The notes beneath the pieces are model-generated. The model was not told the origin of the DNA. It did no database searches and saw only the letters and a program-made list of their open reading frames with translations. Made by a program: the position numbers and the translations under genes. A stretch of 64,000 nucleotides of DNA from SIG307 sp964545045 (GTDB lineage Bacteria; Bacillota; Clostridia; Lachnospirales; Lachnospiraceae): positions 27,298 through 91,297 of the forward strand of contig CAZJEN010000010.1 in assembly GCA_964545045.1 (NCBI GenBank), in the 5' to 3' direction. Each line of letters starts with the position of its first letter. Positions within the stretch are counted from its first letter, which is position 1. Shown piece after piece: positions 26,297 to 34,974 of the stretch.

Positions 26297-27451
26297 CTAA
26301 CACAGCTCTGCTGCCAGCTTCTTAATCATTTCCAGCGTATCGTCCTTTACCGCAGACTTCATGGTCACCACGGTCTCCGCAAAAGTGATTTCCTTACTGT
26401 TTGCAAACTTCTCCTTCATCTGCTTCGCCGTTACCGGAGCCCAGGTTCCGTTTTCCATAAAAGCGATTGTACGCTTGCAGTATCCGCGTTCAATAAGCTT
26501 ATCAATAAACTCACGCATTACCGGGTAAATCCCACCGTTATAGGTAGGTGCCGCCAATACCAATTTCCCGTAACGGAACGCATCTTCTACATTTTCCGCC
26601 CAATCGGAGCGTGCCAAGTCAGTCAATACCACTCTCGGACAGTTATTCTTTTTCAACTCTTCCGCCAGAAGCTCCGCCGCCTTTTTCGTATTTCCGTAGA
26701 TAGACGCATAAGCAATCACAACTCCCTCGGACTCTACACTATAAGAGGACCAAGTATCATAAAGTCCCAGATAATATCCCAGATTCTCCGTCAAAATCGG
26801 ACCGTGCAGCGGTAATATCTTCTCTATTTCCAGTCCCTTCGCTTTCTTTAATAAAGTCTGCACCTGTGCACCGTATTTTCCTACGATACCGAAATAATAA
26901 CGACGTGCTTCGCAAGCCCAATCCTCTTCTACGTCCAAAGCACCGAATTTACCGAATCCATCTGCAGAAAACAGCAGCTTGTCCTTGCTGTCGTAGGTCA
27001 CCATAACCTCCGGCCAGTGCACCATCGGTGCAAACACAAAAGTAAACGTATGGTCACCGGTGCAGAGCGTATCCTGATCTGCAACCACAACCTGATTTTT
27101 CGTAAAATCCGTATTAAAAAACTGATGCATCATAACAAAAGTCTTTGCATTACCTACTACCTTTACATTCGGATATTTCTGTACAAACGTTTCAATGCTT
27201 GCGGAATGATCCGGCTCCATATGCTGTACAATCAAATACGCCGGCTGTCTTTCGCCTAACACCTCGGCCACATTCGCAAGCCACTCTTCCGTATAAGCTG
27301 CATCCACCGTGTCAAACACCGAGATTTCTTTATCCATTACAACATAAGAATTATATGCCACACCGTTCGGAACATCATACATTCCCTCAAACAAATCTAT
27401 GGTATGGTCATTCACTCCCACATAATATACACTATCCGTTACTTTGTTCAT
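26297..27451 (-). CDS. Flavodiiron protein (FprA-type oxygen/NO reductase)
   Basis: Reduces O2 to water or NO to N2O and so protects anaerobes from these gases. The 384-residue protein has an N-terminal metallo-beta-lactamase-like domain with the di-iron ligands H77-x-E79-x-D81-H82 (HMEPDHSAS), a further histidine in MVHWPEVM and a last one in PLHGPIL; then a flavodoxin domain from about residue 255 (VIAYASIYGNTKKAAELLAEEL) that binds FMN. No C-terminal rubredoxin is fused, so electrons come from a separate partner. Ribosome site AAGGAGG. It is encoded alone. Confidence 0.94.
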   Translation of the reverse strand: MNKVTDSVYYVGVNDHTIDLFEGMYDVPNGVAYNSYVVMDKEISVFDTVDAAYTEEWLANVAEVLGERQPAYLIVQHMEPDHSASIETFVQKYPNVKVVGNAKTFVMMHQFFNTDFTKNQVVVADQDTLCTGDHTFTFVFAPMVHWPEVMVTYDSKDKLLFSADGFGKFGALDVEEDWACEARRYYFGIVGKYGAQVQTLLKKAKGLEIEKILPLHGPILTENLGYYLGLYDTWSSYSVESEGVVIAYASIYGNTKKAAELLAEELKKNNCPRVVLTDLARSDWAENVEDAFRYGKLVLAAPTYNGGIYPVMREFIDKLIERGYCKRTIAFMENGTWAPVTAKQMKEKFANSKEITFAETVVTMKSAVKDDTLEMIKKLAAELC

Positions 27452-27564
27452 TGTATATCCTCCTTCTCATCAACTGTACTTCGTACCTGTCTATTTTACC
27501 ATAAGACTCTTCTCTATGCAATCTTTTTACTCCGATATACACTGCCTTTTTATCGCATCTCCCC

Positions 27565-28701
27565 CTAGTATTCCCCTGAAAGTACCGTCGCAATCGTCTC
27601 CGCAAAAGGAGTCATAGCTGCTTTTGCCTCCGCTACCGTATTTTTGTGGGTCCCCAACTCTACCAACAAATACTTCTCTTTCAAATGCATATTGTAACGA
27701 TAACTCTTTAAGTAAATCCGATGCATTAAGCCCGGATATAACTCGTTCCCGGTAATCTGCAAATGCAGACTGAAGGCCAGATTTCCCTCCAAATTCGGAT
27801 TAGAATAGTATGTAATGGGACCATCCTTCGTTCTACACAACCCGTTAAACAGCATTACCTTTGCCGTGCTTACACCGTTAATTACAGAGGTTCTGGCATC
27901 CCCGCTGTCTCTATGTAAATCGATCACCACCTCAATCGAAGGATATTCCTCCAGTATTTTTGTAACCACCGGCAACGCATTGTTATAGGCATTGTTTCTG
28001 TCATCCGTTCCGTCTGCCTTCCGGTCAAACACCGTAGTCTCATGGATAACGTTATAACCGTATTTTTCCCGAAGCTCCGTTGCCAACACCTCTCCCGCAC
28101 CGATTACCGTATCATCCGTTACCCCGGACCGGCTGTCCGCATAGCCCTCCGAACCGTGGGTATGAAAAATCAAAATCTGGGGTTCTTCCTTTTTCTCCAT
28201 CCCGAACTCATATGCAGCCAGCTTTTCTGCCTGAAAAACATCCTCTGTTGCCTTCGTAGAAACATCTTCGATATAATAATTGGAAAGAAAGCTTTGAAAT
28301 GATACCTCCTCCAAAGCCCCGAATCGCTCCTCCAATATTTCCTTTACCGAAACCGGGACTGCCTCTACTTCCGGCGGAATATATTCCGGTACATCTCCTT
28401 CCGCGTGACGTATTTGCAAATAGGTTCCGGTTGCGCCGGCGTACTTCACCGGAAGAGGTTCATTTTCAATCGTCGCGATGCTTTCCCTTTCCGCAAATCC
28501 TTTTAACATCACATATCCCGCCTTCGGAAACTCCACCAAGGGCAACTCCTTAAAATACAGCACTCCCAGCCCCACAAGCAACAATAACCATGCACAAATT
28601 CTTCTTCGCTTTTTTTCATCTCCGGGATTTTTTGTTTTTCCTGCATATCTTGCTGCCCGATGCTTTGCGAACATCCGATGCAAACTTCCTTTTCCTGGCA
28701 T
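27565..28701 (-). CDS. spoIIP: Stage II sporulation protein P
   Basis: Cell-wall amidase and endopeptidase of the DMP complex that thins septal peptidoglycan and drives engulfment of the forespore. In 378 residues a basic cytoplasmic tail (1-34) and one membrane helix (ICAWLLLLVGLGVLYF, about 35-50) precede the extracytoplasmic catalytic domain with ILIFHTHGSEGYAD (zinc ligands) and VVIDLHRDSGD. It lies 66 bases downstream of gpr on the same strand, the order found in Bacillus and Clostridia. GGGGGAG precedes the ATG. It shows that the organism is, or descends from, a spore former. Confidence 0.95.
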   Translation of the reverse strand: MPGKGSLHRMFAKHRAARYAGKTKNPGDEKKRRRICAWLLLLVGLGVLYFKELPLVEFPKAGYVMLKGFAERESIATIENEPLPVKYAGATGTYLQIRHAEGDVPEYIPPEVEAVPVSVKEILEERFGALEEVSFQSFLSNYYIEDVSTKATEDVFQAEKLAAYEFGMEKKEEPQILIFHTHGSEGYADSRSGVTDDTVIGAGEVLATELREKYGYNVIHETTVFDRKADGTDDRNNAYNNALPVVTKILEEYPSIEVVIDLHRDSGDARTSVINGVSTAKVMLFNGLCRTKDGPITYYSNPNLEGNLAFSLHLQITGNELYPGLMHRIYLKSYRYNMHLKEKYLLVELGTHKNTVAEAKAAMTPFAETIATVLSGEY

Positions 28702-28767
28702 AACTGCTCCCCCATTCTTACCGTATCGTGTCTGTACTAAGAAATCACTGATTGATTCAGCGTTTCC

Positions 28768-29688
28768 CTATAATAATTCCTTGCAAAAACAAAGATTAAT
28801 TGCTTCGGCAACCGTCTCTCCCGCCCGGCGCACCAGCTCGTCGATGCCCTTCGGCGTCACAAACAGAACCTGTCCGTTGTTCTCTTCCGCTTCCTTCAAA
28901 ATCTCTTCACATTCCGCTTCCGGCATACCTTTCTTCCTAAGATACTTTCCCATGCGCTCCCGCAAAATCGTTGCGGCATCCACCACTGTAGGCACACCCA
29001 CCGCAATCACCGGCACCCCCAGAGTTTCTTTATTTAAAGCCTGGCGGTTGTTTCCGATACCGGCTCCCGGATAGATTCCCGTATCCGTAATCTGTACCGT
29101 AGTTCCGAGACGTTCCGTACTGCGGGATGCCAATGCATCAATGGCAATCACAATGTCCGGATGCAATTCTTCCACTACACTCTTTATAATTTCGCCACTT
29201 TCCATTCCTGTTTGGGCAAGCACTCCCGCCGCCAGAGCACAAAAGGAAGTCAAGTGATACTTCTTTCGAAACTCCTCTCCCAGCTGTAAAATCAAATGTC
29301 TGGTCACCACCAGGTCATCTATCGCCACAGGACCCAAAGCATCCGGTGTAGCCTCCCTGTTTCCCAATCCTACAACCAGAACTTCCTTTGCCTTATCGTT
29401 TCTTTCTCCCATCAGCTGTAACAACTGCTCCGCCAGCGTTTCAGCCACGAATCGCCGCAAGCGTTCTTCTCCTTCGGTCAGTCCCTTCGCTTCTACCGTT
29501 ATATAGGTTCCGATAGGTCTTCCCATAGCTGCAGCTCCCGAGGCATCGGTAATCCGGACCGTGGACACATGCACCTTCCGATGTTTCAAATGTTCTTCCT
29601 TTATCGTAACACCTTTGATACGCTCATCATCCTCTGAAAAGTCTTCCCGTAGCTCCACCGCCAAATCCGTACGTCCGCCTGTCTGCAT
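28768..29688 (-). CDS. gpr: Germination protease GPR
   Basis: Aspartic-type protease (family A25) that degrades small acid-soluble proteins at spore germination. The 306-residue product begins with a short prosequence and RTDLAVE, the segment that contains the autoprocessing site and resembles the SASP cleavage site, and continues with VLVVGLGNREATPDALGP and DIVIAIDALASRS, which include the conserved aspartates. GGAGG lies 7 bases before the ATG at 29688. A forespore sigma-G-like promoter lies upstream. It is followed by spoIIP. Confidence 0.95.
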   Translation of the reverse strand: MQTGGRTDLAVELREDFSEDDERIKGVTIKEEHLKHRKVHVSTVRITDASGAAAMGRPIGTYITVEAKGLTEGEERLRRFVAETLAEQLLQLMGERNDKAKEVLVVGLGNREATPDALGPVAIDDLVVTRHLILQLGEEFRKKYHLTSFCALAAGVLAQTGMESGEIIKSVVEELHPDIVIAIDALASRSTERLGTTVQITDTGIYPGAGIGNNRQALNKETLGVPVIAVGVPTVVDAATILRERMGKYLRKKGMPEAECEEILKEAEENNGQVLFVTPKGIDELVRRAGETVAEAINLCFCKELL

Positions 29689-29703
29689 CCCATTGCCTCC
29701 TTT

Positions 29704-29733
29704 TATTCTATGAATTTCCCGTCCACACTATTC
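29704..29733 (-). promoter_or_regulatory. Candidate sigma-G/F promoter of gpr
   Basis: On the minus strand GAATA (29729-29733), 16-base spacer, CATAGAATA (29704-29712). It resembles the forespore-type elements (GNATR and CATNNTA) with one mismatch. It ends 16 bases before the gpr start, so the leader would be short. Confidence 0.35.
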
Positions 29734-29769
29734 CCAATGTATTTTCTGTAATTTTTTTAAAATTATGTA

Positions 29770-29798
29770 TTGACAGAATCCACCGAATATACTAATAT
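29770..29798 (+). promoter_or_regulatory. Strong sigma-A promoter of rpsT
   Basis: Perfect TTGACA (29770-29775), 17-base spacer, TAATAT (29793-29798). Confidence 0.85.
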
Positions 29799-29804
29799 AT
29801 AGGG

Positions 29805-29914
29805 GTATGCTTCCGTCGAAACGTCCGTGTCCGGCTTCGCGGCAGCAAGATCATGCGAATCGGAGTCCACATGCAGGACGTCCATCGAATCCAAAACATA
29901 GGAGGTGTTTTCAC
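29805..29914 (+). promoter_or_regulatory. Structured leader of rpsT
   Basis: About 110 bases separate the promoter from the S20 start. ACGTCC at 29821-29826 pairs with GGACGT at 29876-29881, and flanking TCGA copies can extend that closing stem; a small CCG/CGG hairpin lies inside. Ribosomal protein leaders often serve autoregulation, but I cannot match this one to a named leader family. Confidence 0.45.
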
Positions 29915-30178
29915 ATGGCAAACATTAAGTCCGCAAAGAAGAGAATTTTAGTTATCGAGACCAAGACTCTCAGAAACAAGATGATTAAGTCTAAGATTAA
30001 GACTTTGGTAAAGAAGGTAGAGGCTGCTGTTGCTGCTAGCGATAAGGCTGCTGCTTCTGCTGCTCTTAAGGAAGCTGTTGTCGCTATCGACAAGGCTGCT
30101 GCTAAGGGTGTATACCATAAGAATACGGCTGCAAGAAAGGTTTCCCGTATCACAAAGGCCGTAAATTCTATTGCTTAA
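29915..30178 (+). CDS. rpsT: 30S ribosomal protein S20
   Basis: Small basic, all-helical ribosomal protein that binds 16S rRNA. The 87 residues start MANIKSAKKRILVIETKTLRN and end TAARKVSRITKAVNSIA, with the Ala/Lys-rich helices of S20. The ATG at 29915 has TAGGAGGTG upstream; the longer open frame from 29807 lies in the leader and is not S20-like. Its own promoter and terminator make it monocistronic. It is divergent from gpr. Confidence 0.97.
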   Translation: MANIKSAKKRILVIETKTLRNKMIKSKIKTLVKKVEAAVAASDKAAASAALKEAVVAIDKAAAKGVYHKNTAARKVSRITKAVNSIA

Positions 30179-30199
30179 TTTTATGCAAGTATAAAGCAA

Positions 30200-30230
30200 G
30201 GGCCGCGCGTGGTGCGCGGTCCTTTTCTTT
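30200..30230 (+). terminator. Terminator of rpsT
   Basis: GC-rich stem (30200-30208 with 30214-30222, GGCCGCGC and GCGCGGTC with one G-U pair) followed by TTTTCTTT. Its T-run is shared with the next inverted repeat. Confidence 0.85.
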
Positions 30231-30262
30231 ATTGTACGGACAAAGCCGTACAATAAAGAAAA
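30223..30262. repeat. Perfect 17-bp inverted repeat between rpsT and hisS
   Basis: Bases 30223-30239 and 30246-30262 are exact reverse complements around a 6-base loop. The left arm overlaps the T-run of the rpsT terminator, so the two hairpins share sequence. A TATAAT (30268-30273) follows at once but has no good -35 element, since the hairpin occupies that position. Confidence 0.8.
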
Positions 30263-30314
30263 CTCCGTATAATGCGCACTCGCACGAATTGTAAATTCTA
30301 TAAAGGAGGCACCT

Positions 30315-31553
30315 ATGAAAATTACATCCGTAAAAGGAACCAACGACTATTTACCGAAGGAGACAAAACTCCGCGACTATTTGCAGGGCAAGATTTTAGA
30401 GACCTACCGTTCCTGCGGCTTTGAGCGTATTACCACCCCGATTTTGGAGGACATCGAAAATCTGGATAAGAGCGAAGGCGGCGAGAACCTCAACCTTCTG
30501 TTTAAGGTATTAAAGCGCGGCGAAAAGTTAGAAAAGGCACTGGAAACAGGAAACCCGAAGGAGCTTTCCGACTTAGGTCTTCGCTATGACCTGACCTTAC
30601 CGTTATCCCGTTACTATGCCTGCCACAGAGCGGATCTTCCGAGTCCGTTCAAGTGCATCCAGATTGACCAGGTATTCCGTGCGGAGCGTCCGCAGAAAGG
30701 CCGTCTGCGCCAGTTTGTACAGTGCGACATCGATATTTTAGGTTCTGATTCCGTCAACTGCGAAATCGAGCTCATCAGCACCACCGCAAAGGCTCTTTTG
30801 AATGTAGGCATCAAGAACTTCAAAGTAAAGATTAACGACCGTCGCGTCTTAAAGAGTTTAATTTATGCCGCAGGCTTTACCCCGGAAGATGCAGACAGTG
30901 TATGCATCGTATTTGATAAGATGGACAAAATCGGTGCGGAAGGTGTTGCCGCAGAGTTGATTGAAAAAGGCTTTGCTGCAGATACCGTAAAGAAGTTCAC
31001 CGATCTTATGAGCATCTCCCCGTTCACCTTGGACGAGGCAGAAAAGTACTGTGAAGACAAGGCTCCGGTAGAGAGCTTACGTTATATCATCGACACCGTT
31101 ACCAAGCTTGCGGGAGATTCCTTCTCCATCGTTTACGACAAGTCTCTGGTTCGCGGTCAGGGCTACTACACCGGTACCATTTTCGAAATCGAGTCTCTGG
31201 ATTTCGGCAGTTCCATCGCAGGCGGCGGCCGCTACGACAATCTGATTGGAAAGTTCTTAAACGAGTCCGTTCCGGCAGTAGGCTTCTCCATCGGCTTCGA
31301 GCGTATTGCAAGCATCTTAACTGCTGCAAATTATCAGATTCCGGACGATAAAAAGCGGGTTGCCGTAATTTACGACACCACCGATATTCTCCCGGCTCTT
31401 ACAAAGGCAGACGAACTCCGTACCGAGTACGAAGTCGTTCTTTACGAGCGTCCGAAGAAGTTAGGAAAGCTGTTCGGCAAGCTTGAGGAGCAAGGCTTCT
31501 ACGGCTGCTTCATTTTAAACGAATCCGAAGACATTAAGGTATTCGGTGCATAA
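30315..31553 (+). CDS. hisS: Histidine--tRNA ligase
   Basis: Class II synthetase that charges tRNA-His. The 412 residues show the N-terminal KGTNDYLP, motif 2 (FKCIQIDQVFRAERPQ... GRLRQFVQCDIDILG), the histidine-binding LVRGQGYYTGTIFEI, motif 3 (AGGGRYDNLIG ... VGFSIGFERI) and a C-terminal anticodon domain. It is a catalytic HisS rather than HisZ, because the histidine-A motif is intact. The ribosome site AAAGGAGG lies 7 bases before ATG. I see no T-box in the 136-base upstream gap, only the shared hairpins described there. Confidence 0.96.
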   Translation: MKITSVKGTNDYLPKETKLRDYLQGKILETYRSCGFERITTPILEDIENLDKSEGGENLNLLFKVLKRGEKLEKALETGNPKELSDLGLRYDLTLPLSRYYACHRADLPSPFKCIQIDQVFRAERPQKGRLRQFVQCDIDILGSDSVNCEIELISTTAKALLNVGIKNFKVKINDRRVLKSLIYAAGFTPEDADSVCIVFDKMDKIGAEGVAAELIEKGFAADTVKKFTDLMSISPFTLDEAEKYCEDKAPVESLRYIIDTVTKLAGDSFSIVYDKSLVRGQGYYTGTIFEIESLDFGSSIAGGGRYDNLIGKFLNESVPAVGFSIGFERIASILTAANYQIPDDKKRVAVIYDTTDILPALTKADELRTEYEVVLYERPKKLGKLFGKLEEQGFYGCFILNESEDIKVFGA

Positions 31554-31556
31554 TGA

Positions 31557-31585
31557 TTGCATTTTTATGCATTCCATAGTATACT
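31557..31585 (+). promoter_or_regulatory. Promoter of the ABC exporter operon
   Basis: TTGCAT (31557-31562), 17-base spacer, TATACT (31580-31585). GCAT-TTTT-ATGC at 31559-31570 makes a short dyad across the -35 that could bind a regulator. Confidence 0.6.
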
Positions 31586-31640
31586 TTTAATACGTAGATT
31601 AAGATTACGGCAGCAGACTCTGCCGGAAAGGACGATGCCT

Positions 31641-32297
31641 ATGTATTGCGCAGAACACATTTCATTTTCTTATCGAAAAAAAGAAGTCCTTCGCGATGTT
31701 TCCTTCACAGCCAAGAAAGGAGACTTTATCGGCATTATAGGCAAAAACGGATGCGGTAAATCTACCCTTTTATCCGTTCTTGCGGGTGTCAGACGTCCTG
31801 CCGGCGGCACGGTTTCCTTTGAAGGTGCACCGCTGTTTACGAAGAAAAGTGTTCCTGCCGATATCATCGGCTATGTTCCGCAGTTAAATCCGTTGCTTCC
31901 CGAGCTTTCCGTCCGGGACAATCTGAGACTGTGGCTCCGGAATCCCGCTGCTTCACCGGAATCTTTATATCTGCAAATGGGGTTAACCGACTACCTGCGG
32001 GTACCGGTAGCAAAACTATCGGAGGGGTTAAAAAAACGTGTCAGCATTGCGTCCGTTCTCCAAAACAGTCCTAAAATTCTGATTTTGGATGAACCGTCCG
32101 CCGCTTTGGATTTACCGTGCAAGGAAGTAATTCACGAGCAGTTGCTTTCTTTCGCAAAAAACGGAGGAATTGTTCTGTTTACCACCCATGAGGAAGCCGA
32201 GTTTTCATTATGCAATACTTTATATATTTTAAAGGACGGCATTTTACACCCGGCACCGGATACACAGGACATGCATTTACTGATACAACAGTTCTAA
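31641..32297 (+). CDS. ABC transporter ATP-binding protein
   Basis: Energises the two membrane proteins encoded downstream. The 218-residue ATPase has Walker A GKNGCGKST near residue 37, Q-loop in YVPQLNPLL, an altered signature LSEGLKKRV in place of LSGGQ, Walker B ILILDEPSAALD and the switch histidine in TTHEEAE. I take the ATG at 31641 (AAAGGA 8 bases before it); an in-frame ATG two codons upstream is too close to that site. The gene is the first of four: ATPase, lipoprotein, permease, permease. The type matches ABC-2 exporters; the cargo is unknown. Confidence 0.88.
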   Translation: MYCAEHISFSYRKKEVLRDVSFTAKKGDFIGIIGKNGCGKSTLLSVLAGVRRPAGGTVSFEGAPLFTKKSVPADIIGYVPQLNPLLPELSVRDNLRLWLRNPAASPESLYLQMGLTDYLRVPVAKLSEGLKKRVSIASVLQNSPKILILDEPSAALDLPCKEVIHEQLLSFAKNGGIVLFTTHEEAEFSLCNTLYILKDGILHPAPDTQDMHLLIQQF

Positions 32298-32315
32298 TAT
32301 AGGAGGAATGGGAAA

Positions 32316-33725
32316 ATGAACCAAACACGTAACACCAAATCACACAAGGCATATCGTCTGATTGCCGTCTTAACCGTCTTTACACTGCTTTTCGGATGCA
32401 TGGGTTGCTCCCAAAAGACGCCGCGTGAGGCACTGGAAGAAGCCTATGAAAAGACCTTTGTCACAAACAATCCGTCCGAATCGATTCTCGGAATTTCCGA
32501 AATCAATTCTCACATGAGCGATAATAAAGCATACTCTACCGGCTTTTCCGTTACGCTTCAGGAGCTTTCCGGAAAAGATATCAGTGAATATGTCGGCGTT
32601 TTGTCCGGTCTGGGCATTCGCATTGATTCCGCTTCCGACCTTATGAACCGTAAAAGCGCCGGAACCATGGACATCACCTACGGAGGTACCAAATATCTTT
32701 CCTTAGGCGGTCAGCTTCAGGGCAGCAAATTATATCTTACGGCTCCGCAGTTAATTGACGGCAGCTTAACCGTAGATTTTTCCACTTTAAAGGATGACCT
32801 TTCCTCTGATTCCATGATCGGTCAGATGTTTACCATGTACGGAATCGAGGTTCCGGAGGATATGTTCTCCCAGCTGATGCAGTCCTTTGCTTCACCGTCT
32901 TCTTTGGCAGACTTAGGCAGTCTTGTATCTTCTTATGAAGATTTTTGCGATGCTATTCTGGTAGAAGAAGCAGACAAAAAGTCCGTCAGCTTCTCTTCCG
33001 ATGTTTCCTACAAAAAAGCTTACACGGTAACGGTTCCGAAGCATGCATATTCCACACTTATCACTTCCCTGTTGCAGTACGCAAACGATACCTCTGCCGG
33101 TCTCACAAGTGCAATGGGCGGTACCGAACAGGAAGAGCTTGATATGTTAAACGTAAAGCTGACCATTCAGCAGCTTGCCGATGTCATCGGTGATATTGTA
33201 GTTTATGTCGGTGTAACCAAAGACAACTATATCTGTTGTGCGGAAAGCAGTATCAAGACCGGTGCGGAAAGCCTTGTTATGACAGCTACCTTTGCCGGCA
33301 AAGACAACCCGTTAACGGATACGGATGTGGTATTTTCCGTAACCGCCCAGGGACAGACCGCAGAAATTATCTTTGCACAGGATTATGCCGATGATAACGA
33401 AGTTTCCTTTGACTTCAGTGTAAAATTAAACGGTGTCACCGAATTAAAGCTGTCCGGCGAAGGCGAATATAAGGATGTTGTTAAGGGTCAGAAATACACC
33501 TTCGATTATGACCATATCGATTTGAACATGGGAGACGAGCTTTCCCTCTCTCTTTCCGGTGATGTATATGTTGACACTACAAAATGTGACATTCCGACCC
33601 CGTCCTCTACGGAGCGTAATATTTTCCGTATGAGTGAAGAGGATTTCACCGCCCTGGGCGAAGAAATTCTCATTAACATCGAAGAAGATCCGTTACTTTC
33701 CAAAGTAATGAACGCACTCAACTAA
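32316..33725 (+). CDS. Lipoprotein of the ABC exporter operon, unknown function
   Basis: A 469-residue protein with a lipoprotein signal peptide: basic start, hydrophobic core (LIAVLTVFTLLFG) and lipobox LLFGC with Cys28 as the likely lipidated residue (Cys31 is an alternative). The mature part is beta-rich with repeated Gly-Thr-Tyr and Ser-Gly-Asp patterns and long strands such as KLSGEGEYKDVVKGQKYTF; I recognise no domain. It lies 18 bases after the ATPase gene and 52 before the first permease. A surface lipoprotein inside an ABC-2 exporter operon could be a sensor, an adaptor or the exported cargo's acceptor. Confidence 0.8.
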   Translation: MNQTRNTKSHKAYRLIAVLTVFTLLFGCMGCSQKTPREALEEAYEKTFVTNNPSESILGISEINSHMSDNKAYSTGFSVTLQELSGKDISEYVGVLSGLGIRIDSASDLMNRKSAGTMDITYGGTKYLSLGGQLQGSKLYLTAPQLIDGSLTVDFSTLKDDLSSDSMIGQMFTMYGIEVPEDMFSQLMQSFASPSSLADLGSLVSSYEDFCDAILVEEADKKSVSFSSDVSYKKAYTVTVPKHAYSTLITSLLQYANDTSAGLTSAMGGTEQEELDMLNVKLTIQQLADVIGDIVVYVGVTKDNYICCAESSIKTGAESLVMTATFAGKDNPLTDTDVVFSVTAQGQTAEIIFAQDYADDNEVSFDFSVKLNGVTELKLSGEGEYKDVVKGQKYTFDYDHIDLNMGDELSLSLSGDVYVDTTKCDIPTPSSTERNIFRMSEEDFTALGEEILINIEEDPLLSKVMNALN

Positions 33726-33777
33726 GAGATATCATTTAAATAACCTTTCACAGCCATACTTACAAGGAGGAACTCCC

Positions 33778-34974
33778 ATGTCTGTTCTCTTTTTCCTACA
33801 ACTGAAAAGAGCTCTGCGGGCAGTTCCGAGGATTATTGCAGGTGCAATCATTCCTCTTTTCCTTGCGGGTATGGCTGTCTTTTTTGCCCAAAGAATGCAT
33901 CTGAAAAATACCGATACCGTTCTCTCTCCGGTGGCTTTGGTCAACCATGATTCCGAAGCCTATTTGGACCTCATTCTTCCGATGATTACGGAATCGGAGG
34001 CAGCCGGCAACTTTTCCTTCGTGAAAATGAACGAAACCGAAGCTATGGATGCCCTGAAATCCGGAACCGTTTGCGCCGCACTGGTTTTCCCGCAAAATAT
34101 GTTCGAAGGAATCTTAGATTCCACCAACATTCCGGCAAAGCTTTACCTTCCGGGTGGTGACTCATTTCCTTCTCTACTTATCGGAAAATTTGCCGAAGCG
34201 GGGGCTCTCACCTTAGGCTCCGCTCAGGCAGGCATTTACGCCAGTTCCGAGCTTTATTATGAATACAATCTCAAAGAACACCTCTCCGATATCTTTTACG
34301 ATATCAATACCGAAAACTTAAAGTATGCCCTTTCCAGAGAAGCAGCCTTTTCCGTAAAATCCGTCACCGCAACCGGTGAGCTTTCCTTTCTCGAATACTA
34401 CGGCTGTACTTTATTTGTTTGCCTTTTGCTGTTCTTCGGCTCCGGTATGGGCAGCTTTCTCGGCACACCGGCCCCGAAAACCTTTTCCGAACAATTGCGC
34501 AGAAACGGAATGGGCGCTCTTTCCATGGAGCTGTCTTTATTCCTTCCGTTGTTCCTGTTTTATCTTGTTTTCACCTTCCTTCTGGGCGGAATTGCAACCA
34601 AACTTCTGCTGGACTTTACTTTAAACGGAAGCACCGCCCTACTTTTACTTACTACGGCACTTTGCTTTTCCGTTTTTACACAGCTGATTTATTCCTTTGC
34701 AAAAAACGCAGGCCGGGGACTTTTGCTTTTAACGTTCCTCGGGCTGCTTATGATACTGGTTGCGGGAGGCTTCCTTCCGTACGCCTTTTTACCGAAGAAC
34801 TTTTCACAGATTTCCGCAGTTCTGCCGCTTAGCGCTTGTCTGACAGCACTACGCAAAACGGTAGGCGGGACACCGGGACTTTGGGACATTCTGTTTCCGC
34901 TTTGTCATGCCGTACTGCTCTTCGGATTACTCGTTCTTCTTTCCTTGTTCCGTAGAAAGGAGGTACGTTCATGA
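33778..34974 (+). CDS. ABC-2-type permease, first of pair
   Basis: Membrane subunit of 398 residues. One N-terminal helix (about 18-37), a large extracytoplasmic region (about 40-205), then five or more C-terminal helices (from YYGCTLFVCLLLFFG). This layout is that of ABC-2 exporters such as those for peptides, drugs or lipids. It overlaps the next permease gene by 4 bases (ATGA), so the two are translationally coupled and probably form a heterodimer. Ribosome site AAGGAGG. Confidence 0.82.
   Translation: MSVLFFLQLKRALRAVPRIIAGAIIPLFLAGMAVFFAQRMHLKNTDTVLSPVALVNHDSEAYLDLILPMITESEAAGNFSFVKMNETEAMDALKSGTVCAALVFPQNMFEGILDSTNIPAKLYLPGGDSFPSLLIGKFAEAGALTLGSAQAGIYASSELYYEYNLKEHLSDIFYDINTENLKYALSREAAFSVKSVTATGELSFLEYYGCTLFVCLLLFFGSGMGSFLGTPAPKTFSEQLRRNGMGALSMELSLFLPLFLFYLVFTFLLGGIATKLLLDFTLNGSTALLLLTTALCFSVFTQLIYSFAKNAGRGLLLLTFLGLLMILVAGGFLPYAFLPKNFSQISAVLPLSACLTALRKTVGGTPGLWDILFPLCHAVLLFGLLVLLSLFRRKEVRS

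Noticed and set aside
30179..30314. T-box before hisS
   Set aside because: No specifier loop or T-box consensus sequence; the hairpins are a terminator and a simple inverted repeat.
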